A stretch of DNA of 64,000 nt, taken from Deinococcus deserti VCD115. GTDB lineage: Bacteria > Deinococcota > Deinococci > Deinococcales > Deinococcaceae. Every line of letters starts with the position of its first letter. Position 1 is the stretch's first letter. The stretch lies in NCBI RefSeq assembly GCF_000020685.1, contig NC_012526.1:1590001-1654000 (forward strand). Reading direction: 5' to 3'. The notes beneath the pieces were generated by a model. The model searched no databases, was not told where the DNA came from, and saw only the letters and a list, made by a program, of their open reading frames with translations. Below are positions 1 to 7,899 of the stretch, in pieces. Both the position numbers and the translations under genes were made by a program.

Positions 1-77
1 AGGCCTCCAATAGAAAGACCCCATCATTGGCAGGGTCCAGTGACGGGGGGTCGCTGGTCTTGGAGAAATCCAGTTGC

Positions 78-83
78 TAGAGT
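78..83 (+). promoter_or_regulatory. -10 box (TAGAGT) 6 nt before a start codon
   Basis: TAGAGT is followed by 6 nt and then the ATG at 90, with no Shine-Dalgarno sequence. This is the leaderless architecture seen repeatedly in the window. No clear -35 box was found. Confidence 0.4.
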
Positions 84-89
84 TGCGTT

Positions 90-662
90 ATGAGAAAACT
101 ATTAGCCCTTGTGGCGGTACTCCTGCTCAGCTTTACGACCTATGCAAGCGCTGCGATCAACTTTGCCAGTCTGGAATGGGGCCTTACAGCCAACCAAGCG
201 CACGCCATCATGCTCAAGAAGGGCTACAAGTTCGTTGCGGTAGTGCCGGTGGATGGAGCTAGGGACGTTCGGTACACAGGAATTGTGGGTACTGCCAGCG
301 CTAACATTTTCTTGAAATATAATTCTGATGACGAACTCGCTTGCGTTACGGTTATTACGGAAGAGGTTTCCAGTCCAATGCAACTTTTCAATGCTCTGTC
401 CTCAACTCTGACCGAGAAGTACGGAGCCCCTGAAAGTGAACAGGATAAGCGGAGTGCGCAGTTCGAGGACATTACATCGGTCACCCAGCTCTCTCAGGGC
501 ATTCGCTTGGGAGAGGTGTACATGGAAACATACTGGTCAGACGATGAGGCAGGAGTAGCCATTGAAACACTCAAGGGTGGAAACATTCGACTCGACTACT
601 ACGGACCACTTTGGCAAGATGAATATGACCGTAGGGAAGCAGGAAAAACTAACGATTTGTAA
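90..662 (+). CDS. exported protein of unknown function
   Basis: This 190-residue protein starts with a clear signal peptide (MRKLLALVAVLLLSF, then cleavage near ASA at about residue 21), so it is probably secreted or periplasmic. The mature part has no cysteine pair, lipobox or transmembrane segment. I see no family motif I can name; the repeated mention of alternating beta-like stretches and a GAPESEQDK segment resembles small exported proteins that measure sequence context such as 'Tsp45I-like' cargo only superficially, so no function is offered. The start at 90 is set by the signal peptide and by the TAGAGT box 6 nt upstream. Codon use is less GC-biased than in the neighbouring operon, suggesting cargo or recent acquisition. 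Confidence 0.75.
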   Translation: MRKLLALVAVLLLSFTTYASAAINFASLEWGLTANQAHAIMLKKGYKFVAVVPVDGARDVRYTGIVGTASANIFLKYNSDDELACVTVITEEVSSPMQLFNALSSTLTEKYGAPESEQDKRSAQFEDITSVTQLSQGIRLGEVYMETYWSDDEAGVAIETLKGGNIRLDYYGPLWQDEYDRREAGKTNDL

Positions 663-1035
663 ATCAAAAGGATAAGCAGAGGCCGTAAAAAGTCTCCGTT
701 TCCTTGTACTTCTTGATTAGTGCTTTCCTATCCCACCCCACTGCCATGAGCAGGGCGGCCTCTGTGATGCATACGCGTTGACGCTCAACGCGAGTAGTGC
801 GAACAGCCACTATTACCGACTGGCGCTTCATATGATGTGACAAGCTGAATAAGCAGATTGGTCCAAGCATTTAACAGGTATCGGGACCAGTAGTAGGCGT
901 TAGGCCACGCGGACAATTGACTACTTTTTCTTCGCCGTAATCTCAGCGAACGCTACTGGTGAAAGACACAGCGCCCACCCTCACGGCTTCCCGCCTGCAG
1001 GATGGGCGCTTCGAACACCTGAAAAAACCTGAGGC
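663..1035. other. gene-free stretch inside the element
   Basis: No convincing gene is present. The first CTTCGCCG octamer occurs here in non-coding DNA (930-937). An inverted repeat AGCGCCCA/TGGGCGCT lies at about 968-1010 downstream of the minus-strand XRE gene and might be its terminator, though it lacks a T-run. A 55-68 codon minus-strand frame (664-870) was judged too weak to call. Confidence 0.4.
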
Positions 1036-1380
1036 TTACTCTTCCGCCTCTTCCAAACTCAGCAGCTCCGAGACGCCCACTGGCTGCCCGCTCAGGGCGT
1101 CAATAATTCCCGCCACGGTTGCCAAGGTGGGCAGATCAATACGCGATGTGTCCCCACGGGCCAGCCGGTACACGGTGCCTGCGTCTATGGTGCCCTGAGC
1201 TAAACCGGACATGGCGACTTGATACACGCTCAGGCCCCGCGCCTGGCAGGCTTCCCGCACCGTCACACGGGCCACGTAAGGGACAGGGCGGCAGGTGCCG
1301 TAGCCCAGGTGGGTCAGGGGTCTGCCGCCCATCGTGTAATGCCCGGCCAGCGCGTCCCCATTCTTTCCTTTCGCCGTCAT
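1036..1380 (-). CDS. XRE-family helix-turn-helix regulator
   Basis: The 114-residue protein has a Cro/CI-type HTH in its second half: VREACQARGLSVYQVA, then a recognition-helix region TVYRLARGDTSRIDLPTLATVAG and the typical end helix before VSELLSL. It is likely a DNA-binding regulator of the element. The start at 1380 is preferred over a longer frame because its ATG overlaps the stop of the upstream gene by 4 nt (ATGA at 1377-1380), implying translational coupling. It could act as a repressor or as the antitoxin-like partner of the upstream protein; neither can be shown from sequence. Confidence 0.7.
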   Translation of the reverse strand: MTAKGKNGDALAGHYTMGGRPLTHLGYGTCRPVPYVARVTVREACQARGLSVYQVAMSGLAQGTIDAGTVYRLARGDTSRIDLPTLATVAGIIDALSGQPVGVSELLSLEEAEE

Positions 1381-1862
1381 GGCTGCCCCCCAATCACGCG
1401 CACCGCTGCAGCTTCGAAGCGCCACTGTGCCGTTACCCACCGGCTCATGCTTTGAGCTTCCAGGGACAACGGGACAGCGCGGGCCATTTCTTCGCCCCTC
1501 CTGGCTTCCGCTTCGAAGTACCCGGCGAAAAGAAAAGTATCAGCAGGCAGCGGGAAGGGCACACCGTCCGGCAGGTCTGCCAGCTCGCGCGCCCACACCC
1601 GCGCCTCTTCCGCGCCTGGCAGGTCCAAGGGCATGTCTTCCAGGTGGGCCAGCATGACGCGCAAACGCGCCCACAGCGCCACGTCTTCCTGAGCATCCAT
1701 GCATTCCCAGAATGCCGCCCGATCTTCCCCGGTCAGCAGGTCCAAAGCGCGGGCCAGGGTGGCCGTCTTCTGTTCTTCGATCTTTACCACCCGCGCCGCG
1801 TGCCGGTCTTCCAGCACTTCAAGCCGGGCCAACGTCCCGCGCACTTTCTTCTTCGTCGTCAT
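1377..1862 (-). CDS. element protein of unknown function with N-terminal RxxLARLE motif
   Basis: This 161-residue, mostly helical, acidic protein has no recognised domain. Its N-terminus (KKKVRGTLARLEVLEDR) resembles that of three tiny proteins of the neighbouring operon (2386-3031), suggesting a shared interaction tag. It has a good ribosome site (GGGGGTC before the ATG at 1862) and is coupled to the XRE gene by a 4-nt overlap. Its start lies 24 bp from the divergent lipoprotein start at 1886, so the two promoters overlap. Confidence 0.65.
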   Translation of the reverse strand: MTTKKKVRGTLARLEVLEDRHAARVVKIEEQKTATLARALDLLTGEDRAAFWECMDAQEDVALWARLRVMLAHLEDMPLDLPGAEEARVWARELADLPDGVPFPLPADTFLFAGYFEAEARRGEEMARAVPLSLEAQSMSRWVTAQWRFEAAAVRVIGGQP

Positions 1863-1873
1863 ACGACCCCCGA

Positions 1874-1879
1874 TACACT
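1874..1879 (+). promoter_or_regulatory. -10 box (TACACT) for the lipoprotein gene
   Basis: TACACT lies 6 nt before the ATG at 1886; the 6-nt gap (AAGGAC) could also serve as a weak ribosome site. The box lies within the divergent gap to the gene starting at 1862. Confidence 0.45.
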
Positions 1880-1885
1880 AAGGAC

Positions 1886-2371
1886 ATGCGGAAAAAAGGT
1901 GGGTTTCTGGTCCTGGTGGGGCTTTTGACTGCTTGTGGCCGTGAGGGCCCAATCGCCCTGAGTGTCCCGGCCAATCCTCACATCCTGCACGGAGCTTGGC
2001 GAGGCAACGTCACTTCACGGAATCAGCCCAGTCCAGTGGAAGTCATGACGTTGAATCTCACCGCTCGTTACAACACCACCGAGAAATACGACATAGACGG
2101 CTCCCTTACATTCAGGGGGAAAACCTACGATGTGGCCGGTGAAGGTGAGGGGCGGTGGGGTGCGACGCTTACGCCTCAAAGCACGCAAGGCCACCCCACT
2201 CTGTTCTGGGAGGTGACCATAAAGAAAAACGGGGAAGTGGTGGGGGACATGGTGGGGGCAAATAATCCTTACGGTTCGGTTGAACAAATCGCGGTGTTTC
2301 GCCTGTTCCCTGTCGAGACAGGACAACCCTTTATGGATGTCTACGACGCAAAGCTTTCGCGCCGACAGTAA
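1886..2371 (+). CDS. predicted lipoprotein of unknown function
   Basis: The 161-residue product begins MRKKGGFLVLVGLLTAC, a signal peptide ending in a lipobox (LLTAC, lipidated Cys at residue 17). The mature part is beta-rich (repeated short strands such as SLTFRGKTYDVAGEGEG and PTLFWEVTIKKNGEVVGD), compatible with a small lipocalin-like or beta-barrel fold, but no family is recognised. It is encoded opposite to the surrounding operons, ending 15 bp from the convergent gene at 2386. Its orientation and own promoter suggest cargo (a moron-like gene) expressed independently of replication genes. The start at 1886 is fixed by the signal peptide; a longer frame upstream lacks one. Confidence 0.75.
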   Translation: MRKKGGFLVLVGLLTACGREGPIALSVPANPHILHGAWRGNVTSRNQPSPVEVMTLNLTARYNTTEKYDIDGSLTFRGKTYDVAGEGEGRWGATLTPQSTQGHPTLFWEVTIKKNGEVVGDMVGANNPYGSVEQIAVFRLFPVETGQPFMDVYDAKLSRRQ

Positions 2372-2385
2372 TGTCACCGATGACC

Positions 2386-2646
2386 TCACAAGTCACCCCA
2401 GTACACGCCTGATATGACCTTAGCCCCACCGGCAGGGGCCAGCATCAGCAGCCCACCGCCTGCCGTATGCAGGCTGCCCGCTTCCCTCAGGTCTTCCGGT
2501 GAAAGAGGAAGCGTCCGGCCCTGGCCCCCTGCTATTTCACGCCACACGCCCGCTTCTAGATCAGCCTCGAAGATGCCCATCATATCCCCCGCGTCTTCCT
2601 CACTTCGCCGGGCTTCAAGCTTCGTCAGCCTGCCGCGCCTGGTCAT
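2386..2646 (-). CDS. small element protein, last gene of the primase operon
   Basis: This 86-residue protein starts MTRRGRLTKLEARRSEED, sharing the basic RL-x-K/R-LEA-R/K N-terminal motif with its two upstream neighbours. The rest is a compact beta-rich segment ending in VISGVYWGDL. Its ATG overlaps the upstream stop (ATGA at 2643-2646), so it is probably translationally coupled. No function is recognised. Confidence 0.6.
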   Translation of the reverse strand: MTRRGRLTKLEARRSEEDAGDMMGIFEADLEAGVWREIAGGQGRTLPLSPEDLREAGSLHTAGGGLLMLAPAGGAKVISGVYWGDL

Positions 2647-2816
2647 GGCTGGCCCCCTGCCGGATACAGCAGGACTTCACGCCGCTCAGTCCTGACGGGC
2701 ACCGGCACACCGTCCGGCCCGTGATCCACGATCTGCCGTGTGATAACCACCCGCACCGCTTCCCCTGGCTGCTTCGCTGCCAGTCGGGCTAGACGCCCGC
2801 GTGTCCCTGCCTTCAT
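2643..2816 (-). CDS. 57-residue element protein
   Basis: Reading the minus strand from the ATG at 2814-2816 gives 57 codons to a TGA at 2643-2645. The product starts MKAGTRGRLARLAAKQ, again the basic RLARL motif, followed by a short beta-like segment (AVRVVITRQIVDHG) and a C-terminus RREVLLYPAGG. Both ends form 4-nt ATGA overlaps with the flanking genes, which is the strongest evidence that this very short frame is real. Function unknown. Confidence 0.6.
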   Translation of the reverse strand: MKAGTRGRLARLAAKQPGEAVRVVITRQIVDHGPDGVPVPVRTERREVLLYPAGGQP

Positions 2817-3031
2817 GCTGTCCCCCCGATAAGTGCAGCCACACGCTGCGCCTTCTCACTGACCAGGCGACCAGCCACACGGCCCACCGTGTCCGGCCCG
2901 CCTCCCTCTTCGACGATCTGCAGGACGGCCAGCAGGAAGCCTGGAATGTCTGAGATGCGCACGTGTGACGCTTCGAACGCCCGGCGTTTCGCTTCCAGTC
3001 GGGCCAGTCGCTGCGCTTTCCTGCCGGTCAT
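2813..3031 (-). CDS. small element protein with RLARLEAKR motif
   Basis: The 72-residue product begins MTGRKAQRLARLEAKRRAFE and continues with two probable helices (FLLAVLQIVEEGG and VAGRLVSEKAQRVAALI). It is the clearest copy of the N-terminal motif shared by four proteins of the element. It overlaps both neighbours by 4 nt. Function unknown; an all-helical adaptor or DNA-packaging/replication accessory is conceivable but unsupported. Confidence 0.6.
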   Translation of the reverse strand: MTGRKAQRLARLEAKRRAFEASHVRISDIPGFLLAVLQIVEEGGGPDTVGRVAGRLVSEKAQRVAALIGGTA

Positions 3032-3327
3032 GCTGCACCCCGTCCCAGCCGTGGGCCGCTGCCTTCCTCTTCACTGCCGTCCCCTTCCAGGGCCGCTATA
3101 CGCGCTTCCAGCTCTCCGACTTCCACAATGCGGGCATATGCTGCAGCCCCCTGTGAAATGGCGTGGATGGCTTTCAGGCTCAGGGCCGGGTCTTCCTCTT
3201 CCAGCAGCTCACCGGCCCGCGAGAGGGCACGCCACAGCAGGGCACGGGCATCTTCGAGGGTGCCGGGTTTGCCTCTTCGCCGGGCGCGTTTGGCCTTCCG
3301 GGCTTCTGTAGGGTTAGGGTTTGCCAT
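3028..3327 (-). CDS. small helical element protein
   Basis: The 99-residue protein has a very basic N-terminus (TEARKAKRARRRGKPG), two long amphipathic helices (about residues 22-75) that could form a coiled coil, and an acidic/Gly-rich tail. The layout is like phage small DNA-binding or terminase-small-like proteins, but no specific family can be assigned. It overlaps its downstream neighbour by 4 nt (3028-3031) and the upstream 42-codon frame by 14 nt. Confidence 0.6.
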   Translation of the reverse strand: MANPNPTEARKAKRARRRGKPGTLEDARALLWRALSRAGELLEEEDPALSLKAIHAISQGAAAYARIVEVGELEARIAALEGDGSEEEGSGPRLGRGAA

Positions 3328-3442
3328 GCTTCACCACCTGGCCCACAGTGGGGCCGTCTATAGAGAGGGGGGGGACCAATACGCCCCGTAAGGTTTCGAG
3401 GGCCAGCGGCAGGCCGGAAGGTGTCAAGCTGCCCGCGTGCAT
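3314..3442 (-). CDS. 42-residue element protein (tentative)
   Basis: A 42-codon frame starts at the ATG at 3440-3442, preceded by a GGAG ribosome site 5 nt upstream. It fills the only gap in the chain of overlapping genes, overlapping the gene before it by 19 nt and the one after by 14 nt. The product (MHAGSLTPSGLPLALE..., with a VLVPPLSIDG stretch) resembles nothing I know. A shorter spacer with re-initiation remains possible. Confidence 0.4.
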   Translation of the reverse strand: MHAGSLTPSGLPLALETLRGVLVPPLSIDGPTVGQVVKHGKP

Positions 3443-3570
3443 GTGGCTCCGTTTGTGAACTTCAACGACGGCCCGGCGAAGGAAAGACAGCCAAGCGACC
3501 CGGACAGGTAAGGGGCCACGTTTTCGAGGGTGAACAGCGTACAGGCCAGCATGTAGGCGCCCGATGTCAT
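3424..3570 (-). CDS. 48-residue element protein (tentative)
   Basis: The ATG at 3568-3570 overlaps the upstream stop (ATGA at 3567-3570) and opens 48 codons to a TGA at 3424. The product has one weakly hydrophobic N-terminal stretch (YMLACTLFTLENVAPYL) and three cysteines. The overlap geometry matches the rest of the operon and is the main evidence. Function unknown. Confidence 0.45.
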   Translation of the reverse strand: MTSGAYMLACTLFTLENVAPYLSGSLGCLSFAGPSLKFTNGATCTRAA

Positions 3571-3815
3571 GCTTTCCCCTTCGCCAGGTCCAGACCCAGC
3601 CGGGGCAGGAAGGCGCGGGCCGCATCCCGGCCAAACTCGGTTATCCGGCCCCGCTCGATCATCCCGGACGACTGCGCCACGCTCAGGGCCACACGCTGCG
3701 CTGCAGGTCCGGGCGTGCCCTTCGCGGTAGCGCCTTCGATCACCTGCCGCGCATGGCTGCCAGGTGGCAGGACACGGGCGTAAGCACTCAGGACGGCCCA
3801 CTGTAAGCCCGTCAT
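3567..3815 (-). CDS. small element protein, possible winged-helix
   Basis: The 82-residue product has a helix (LQWAVLSAYARVLP), a helix-turn-helix-like centre (PAAQRVALSVAQSSGMIERG) and a final helix (EFGRDAARAFLPRL). The order 'helix - helix - short turn - ...RGRITEFGRDAA' recalls small winged-helix proteins where the last strands contact DNA, but this is inference. Its start overlaps the upstream stop and its stop overlaps the downstream start, each by 4 nt. Confidence 0.55.
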   Translation of the reverse strand: MTGLQWAVLSAYARVLPPGSHARQVIEGATAKGTPGPAAQRVALSVAQSSGMIERGRITEFGRDAARAFLPRLGLDLAKGKA

Positions 3816-4363
3816 GCTGCCCCCCCTTCCAGCGTGGGCAGGTCATCCCAGGCCACGGGCACGGCTGGCCCCCAGCGCTTCCCGGTGTGCCGTGACCGCC
3901 ACCCGCGCCCCACCTCTTCGCCTGCGTGCAGGTAAGCGCCGCACCGTGCGCCCACGTGCAGGGCGAAAGGGGCAGGCAGGGGCCACCATGCCACCGGGTC
4001 ACACGTACACGTGACCATCAGCGGCCCCCAGTCCGGCGCATCTTCCGCACGCGTACAGCTTCCACAGCGGCCCGGCTGTGCGCTGATCTGTGCCCAGTCC
4101 GGCAGGACGCGGCCTTCCGTTGTGTTTGTAACAGAGACGCCCGGCAGAACTTCCGGCGAAGGAAGAGACGCTCCCCCCTGCCCTTCGTCTTCCTTCGCCG
4201 TGAGGTAGGCCAGCACGTCCCCTTTTCCAGCCTGCAGGGCGTTCAGGAGGTCAGCAGGGGGCCGTTTGCCGGTCAGGGCCAGCGTGCCCCCCTGGCCCAC
4301 AGACAGACGTACCCCGCAAGCTTCCAGGGCTGTCAGAAGGCCGCGCACGTCTTGGCCGATCAC
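3812..4363 (-). CDS. TubC_N-like domain protein with cysteine cluster
   Basis: Starting at the GTG at 4361-4363, which overlaps the primase stop (GTGA), the product has 183 residues. Residues 1-55 (DVRGLLTALEACGVRLSVGQGGTLALTG...LLNALQAGKGDVLAYL) match the pattern of TubC N-terminal docking domains, which also occur in phage and element proteins next to primases. After an acidic linker (AKEDEGQGG) comes a C-x2-C (CGSC) plus a CTC pair around residues 97-120, possibly a metal site. A longer upstream frame exists to 4498 but lies inside the primase gene and lacks a ribosome site. The contact with the primase is inferred from position only. Confidence 0.6.
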   Translation of the reverse strand: MIGQDVRGLLTALEACGVRLSVGQGGTLALTGKRPPADLLNALQAGKGDVLAYLTAKEDEGQGGASLPSPEVLPGVSVTNTTEGRVLPDWAQISAQPGRCGSCTRAEDAPDWGPLMVTCTCDPVAWWPLPAPFALHVGARCGAYLHAGEEVGRGWRSRHTGKRWGPAVPVAWDDLPTLEGGAA

Positions 4364-7300
4364 AGCGTCACCACGCCGGGCAGATCTGCGCCTTCCTCGA
4401 TATCTGCCAGGTCTTCGAGGGTCAGGGTGTGAGGGAAGTCCGGCGAAGCGAAAGACGCGCCCCTTATAAGAGGAAGTGTCCCCATTGTCCCCAAACAATC
4501 AATAAAAGTATTAAAGCTGGGGACAGAGCGGGACACCGTGCTAGACGTTCTTTCTTCGCCGTCTGTCCCCAGTGTCCCCAGATTGTACGCTTCCGGGTCT
4601 ATGGGAAGCCTCAGCGCCACGAAGCGCCCACGCTGTCCCCGTGCAGTGGCCTTGTAGTGGGGCCGCACCCGTCCGGGCCTTCCTTCGCCGCCTTTCTCCA
4701 CCTCACAGCGCATGAAGCCCTGAGCGTGAAAGCGGTCTTTCATGTTCCCGTACAGGGTGGAGGCGTCCGGCAGGACGGCCCCGCCCTGCGCCTGTGCGGC
4801 CCGCTGCAGCTCCCCGTGTAAGGCGTCCGGCAGGAAGTAGCCCCATTCGTCCCCGCCCGTCCGGGCGTAATACCCGATCAGCCGCGCACCGGGCCGCGTG
4901 CGGAGTTCTACCCCTTCGCCGTGTTCCGTACGCCAGGTCTTCGCCTGCCAGCCGTACAGGTGGGCCACGTCTTCCGGTGGGGCGTGCGCCTCTTCGCCGC
5001 TGGCTTCTTCGAGGAAGACCGCGCCCTGACTGAGCAGGCCAGCCAGAAGAGAGAGGGCTCGTGTTACCGGGTCTTCGTCCTGCAGGTGTGCGCCCTGACC
5101 GCCTGCCGTGTCCCTCAGGGCCGCGACCACCCGCGACCACATGCGGGCCGCTGCGTCTTCCGTGATGGCCCTCACGTGTACGGCGAAGGTCAGGAAGGCC
5201 GCGTGTCCGTATGCCAACTCTGCCGCTGCGGGGCCGGTGCGCCCGTGTGCGCCTTCGAAGTGGGGGGCCAGGTCCCGTGTCATGGCCTTATGCGCCGGGC
5301 TGCCTACCCGCACTGCGTCATAGTGCGCTGCTATCCACTGCACGAAGCCGGCCATAGCCAGCGCATAAACCCCCTGCCCGGCTTGGTCCTCTGCTTCGTA
5401 GTACGCGGCAGACATGGCCGGGTTGTGGATGAGTTTGCGCTCTACCGGCACCACGACCACCCGCGCCCGGTTGGAATGCCCACGCGGTAGCGTCTCACTC
5501 GACGACATGACCGTACCGCGTGGCGCTAGTCCTGCCTGCCGCTTCCGGTCTATCCCCATGCGCCCTCGTCCCGTGCCATCTGCCACGCCCTGTAGGGTCT
5601 TTGTCAGGTTGCCGTGGGCGCGGTTCACGTCCGTCTGACTGCCCCCCGGCTTGAAATCATCAATCATCAGCAGCGCGTCCTTAATCGTGTGGGCCGTCTT
5701 TTCAAGCGCGTTCGCTGTGGACAGCCAGCCTTCCGGCAGCCGGTGCCGGTTCCAGTCAGCTCCGTAGTGCGCCTGTATCAGACCCATCAGCGCCGTCTTA
5801 TTCCGGCCTGTCTCGCCTGTGGCCCATACGGCGAAGTCAGCTCGGCCCAGCGGGGCACGGTAAGCCGCACCCAGGACCGGCACACCCACCGCGTCCGGCG
5901 CAAGCTCCAGGAGAGCTAGTGACGCCCGCACGGCCTGGCGCACGTCTTCCTCTTCGCCGTCCTGAGGGTCTGGCAGTGCATAAGCGTTCAGACCCGGCCC
6001 TAAGTCCACTTCCACGCCCTGGACAGCTCCACGCGCCCCGATCACCGCGCCCGCGGTCAAGTACACCGGGCCGTGGTCCGGATGCATCAGCCAGCCTGTG
6101 TGGGCGTAGACGGTGCGCTGTGTGATGCCCAGGCGCTTACTGAGGTGCTGTATCGCTTCGCGGGCTTTGTCTTTGCGTCCCTGCCCGTTCCTGACGATGG
6201 CTTCCGCGCCGTACACTCGCACGGGCCAGTTCATGCCGCTAAACTCTGCCGCGCTAATCATAGGGGCCGTCATGGGCCGCATGGGCTGACCGTCTGCCCA
6301 GCGTCCGGCTACCTCAAAAGACAGCGGGGCGTCCCCGGTGCCGTCTTCCTGGCTGACCTGCGAGACGATCAGCGCGGAGAAATTACAGAGGGCTTCCGCG
6401 CTTTCGTACACTTCGCCGTCTTCGTCTTTTTTCATGCTCAGGGCGCACAGCACGCCACCGCGAAGCCCGAAGCCTTCACGTTTGGACAGCCACACGTCCC
6501 CCTCTTCGCCCTGGCCATCCGGGCTGCCTTCCTGCCCGTCTTCCTTTGTCTGAGGCTGCCAGGGCTGCGCCAGGTCCAGCGCGTCCAGCAGCTTCACCCC
6601 ACGCCAGGCCGCGTAGCGTCCTGTCGTCATGCCCACCGTGTCCGGCATATTCCCCAGTGCATCACAGGCGTCTGCTATCAGGCCCTCACCCGTGCCCCCG
6701 TCTTCCACGGCGAAGGGGAAAGCCTGGCCGGTCTTCGTGGGGCCGAGCTGGTAGACCTGTGCCCCCTGAGCGGCCAGCACTTCGCCCCACTTCACGCGGG
6801 CCGCGTCCCCTTCCGCGTCCGGGTCTGCGTACAGGTACACCCGCGCTCCGGCTTCGATGTGGGCCACGTGCGGCCACGCCACGGCAGACGCCACGCCCTG
6901 CACTTCCCACCCGTGGGCGCGGGCGTCTGGCTGCAGGGCCAGGGTTCCCCGGCCCGCCGCTTCCAGCATGACGGCCACGGCCACAGCGTTTAACTCCCCT
7001 TCGACGATCAGCACACGTCGTCCCTGGCTTTCGTCTTCGCCGCCCACGCGGGCCACAAACGCGGGCGTACTCTGTCCCGCTGTGGCATACACGTACCGCT
7101 GAGCGTTGACCACTTTCAGGGCTTCCTTATCGCCGGGGTTCCTGGCTTTCACTGCCCAGGGCGTCCCGTCCGGGCCGGGCACCTCGAAAGACAGCGCCCC
7201 CGGCAGGATGTGGCGCGGCAGGCTGCGACGTTTCCCGCCTTCCTCTTCGCCGGTCCAACGGTAGGCTGTCAGCAGGCCGGAAATCAGGGCACCGCTCAGG

Positions 7301-7812
7301 CCGCGCCGGGCCACTTCCTGCGCTTCGGGGCTGTCTTCGCCCACCTCGATACGCTGCCAGCCCCTCAGGGCCGCATGTCGTTTGCTGTCTTCCAGAGGGT
7401 GCAACTTTTCCAGAGCAGCGCGTGCTTTTGCCAGTCCTGCCGCCTTCCGGCCTGAGTGCTTCCAGGGCGCGGGCGTCTTTCCTTCGCCGGGCGTGCGGTC
7501 TTCGTCCGTCAGTCCGGCCCATTCGATCAGCCGGGCCACCGCATCAGGCTTCGAGAGGCCCGCCGACTGCAGGAAGAGCAGAGCGCCGCCCTTAAATTCA
7601 TCAGCCCCGAATCGGAAAAAGACCGACCCACCGTCCCCCATCTTGTAAGACAGAGATGCGTTCTTTTCCTCACAGCCAGGCCGGAAGTCGCACACTTGGC
7701 CGTATGTCCGGCTGCCCTGCATGTGTGGCGCAGGCTTTCCCAGGTACGCGGCCAGATGTTCCAGCACATCCCCAGGCGTCAGCAGTTCCAGGGCGCGATC
7801 AAGGGCACTCAC
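4360..7812 (-). CDS. primase-helicase (Toprim + DUF927-type ATPase)
   Basis: The 1150-residue protein is the element's replication enzyme candidate. The N-terminal 110 residues resemble a primase zinc-binding region (ASLSYKMGDGGSVFFRF) but lack its cysteines. A Toprim core follows: VLIVEGELNA at about residue 267 (acidic Glu) and YADPDAEGD at about 330 (DxD metal site). The C-terminal half fits DUF927/superfamily-3-like helicases: a P-loop position near 665 reads GETGRNKTA, with Asn in place of the usual Gly before Lys-Thr, then a LMIDDFKPGG Walker B-like stretch and an arginine-finger-like SETLPRGHSNRARVV near 774. The GTG at 7812 is chosen because it follows a GGTGGGGGTGG ribosome site; a slightly longer frame starts at 7839. 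It heads the operon running to 2386. Confidence 0.8.
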   Translation of the reverse strand: MSALDRALELLTPGDVLEHLAAYLGKPAPHMQGSRTYGQVCDFRPGCEEKNASLSYKMGDGGSVFFRFGADEFKGGALLFLQSAGLSKPDAVARLIEWAGLTDEDRTPGEGKTPAPWKHSGRKAAGLAKARAALEKLHPLEDSKRHAALRGWQRIEVGEDSPEAQEVARRGLSGALISGLLTAYRWTGEEEGGKRRSLPRHILPGALSFEVPGPDGTPWAVKARNPGDKEALKVVNAQRYVYATAGQSTPAFVARVGGEDESQGRRVLIVEGELNAVAVAVMLEAAGRGTLALQPDARAHGWEVQGVASAVAWPHVAHIEAGARVYLYADPDAEGDAARVKWGEVLAAQGAQVYQLGPTKTGQAFPFAVEDGGTGEGLIADACDALGNMPDTVGMTTGRYAAWRGVKLLDALDLAQPWQPQTKEDGQEGSPDGQGEEGDVWLSKREGFGLRGGVLCALSMKKDEDGEVYESAEALCNFSALIVSQVSQEDGTGDAPLSFEVAGRWADGQPMRPMTAPMISAAEFSGMNWPVRVYGAEAIVRNGQGRKDKAREAIQHLSKRLGITQRTVYAHTGWLMHPDHGPVYLTAGAVIGARGAVQGVEVDLGPGLNAYALPDPQDGEEEDVRQAVRASLALLELAPDAVGVPVLGAAYRAPLGRADFAVWATGETGRNKTALMGLIQAHYGADWNRHRLPEGWLSTANALEKTAHTIKDALLMIDDFKPGGSQTDVNRAHGNLTKTLQGVADGTGRGRMGIDRKRQAGLAPRGTVMSSSETLPRGHSNRARVVVVPVERKLIHNPAMSAAYYEAEDQAGQGVYALAMAGFVQWIAAHYDAVRVGSPAHKAMTRDLAPHFEGAHGRTGPAAAELAYGHAAFLTFAVHVRAITEDAAARMWSRVVAALRDTAGGQGAHLQDEDPVTRALSLLAGLLSQGAVFLEEASGEEAHAPPEDVAHLYGWQAKTWRTEHGEGVELRTRPGARLIGYYARTGGDEWGYFLPDALHGELQRAAQAQGGAVLPDASTLYGNMKDRFHAQGFMRCEVEKGGEGRPGRVRPHYKATARGQRGRFVALRLPIDPEAYNLGTLGTDGEERTSSTVSRSVPSFNTFIDCLGTMGTLPLIRGASFASPDFPHTLTLEDLADIEEGADLPGVVTL

Positions 7813-7899
7813 TGGCCACCCCCACCGGCAGGGGGACACGTGGGCCGCGTGTGCGCTCTATGCTGTGGGGGAAGCTGCCCGCTTCTCTGCTCTTGCCGC

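Noticed and set aside
664..870. Possible 55-68 codon gene on the minus strand
   Set aside because: No ribosome site, no -10 box at leaderless distance, no recognisable sequence.
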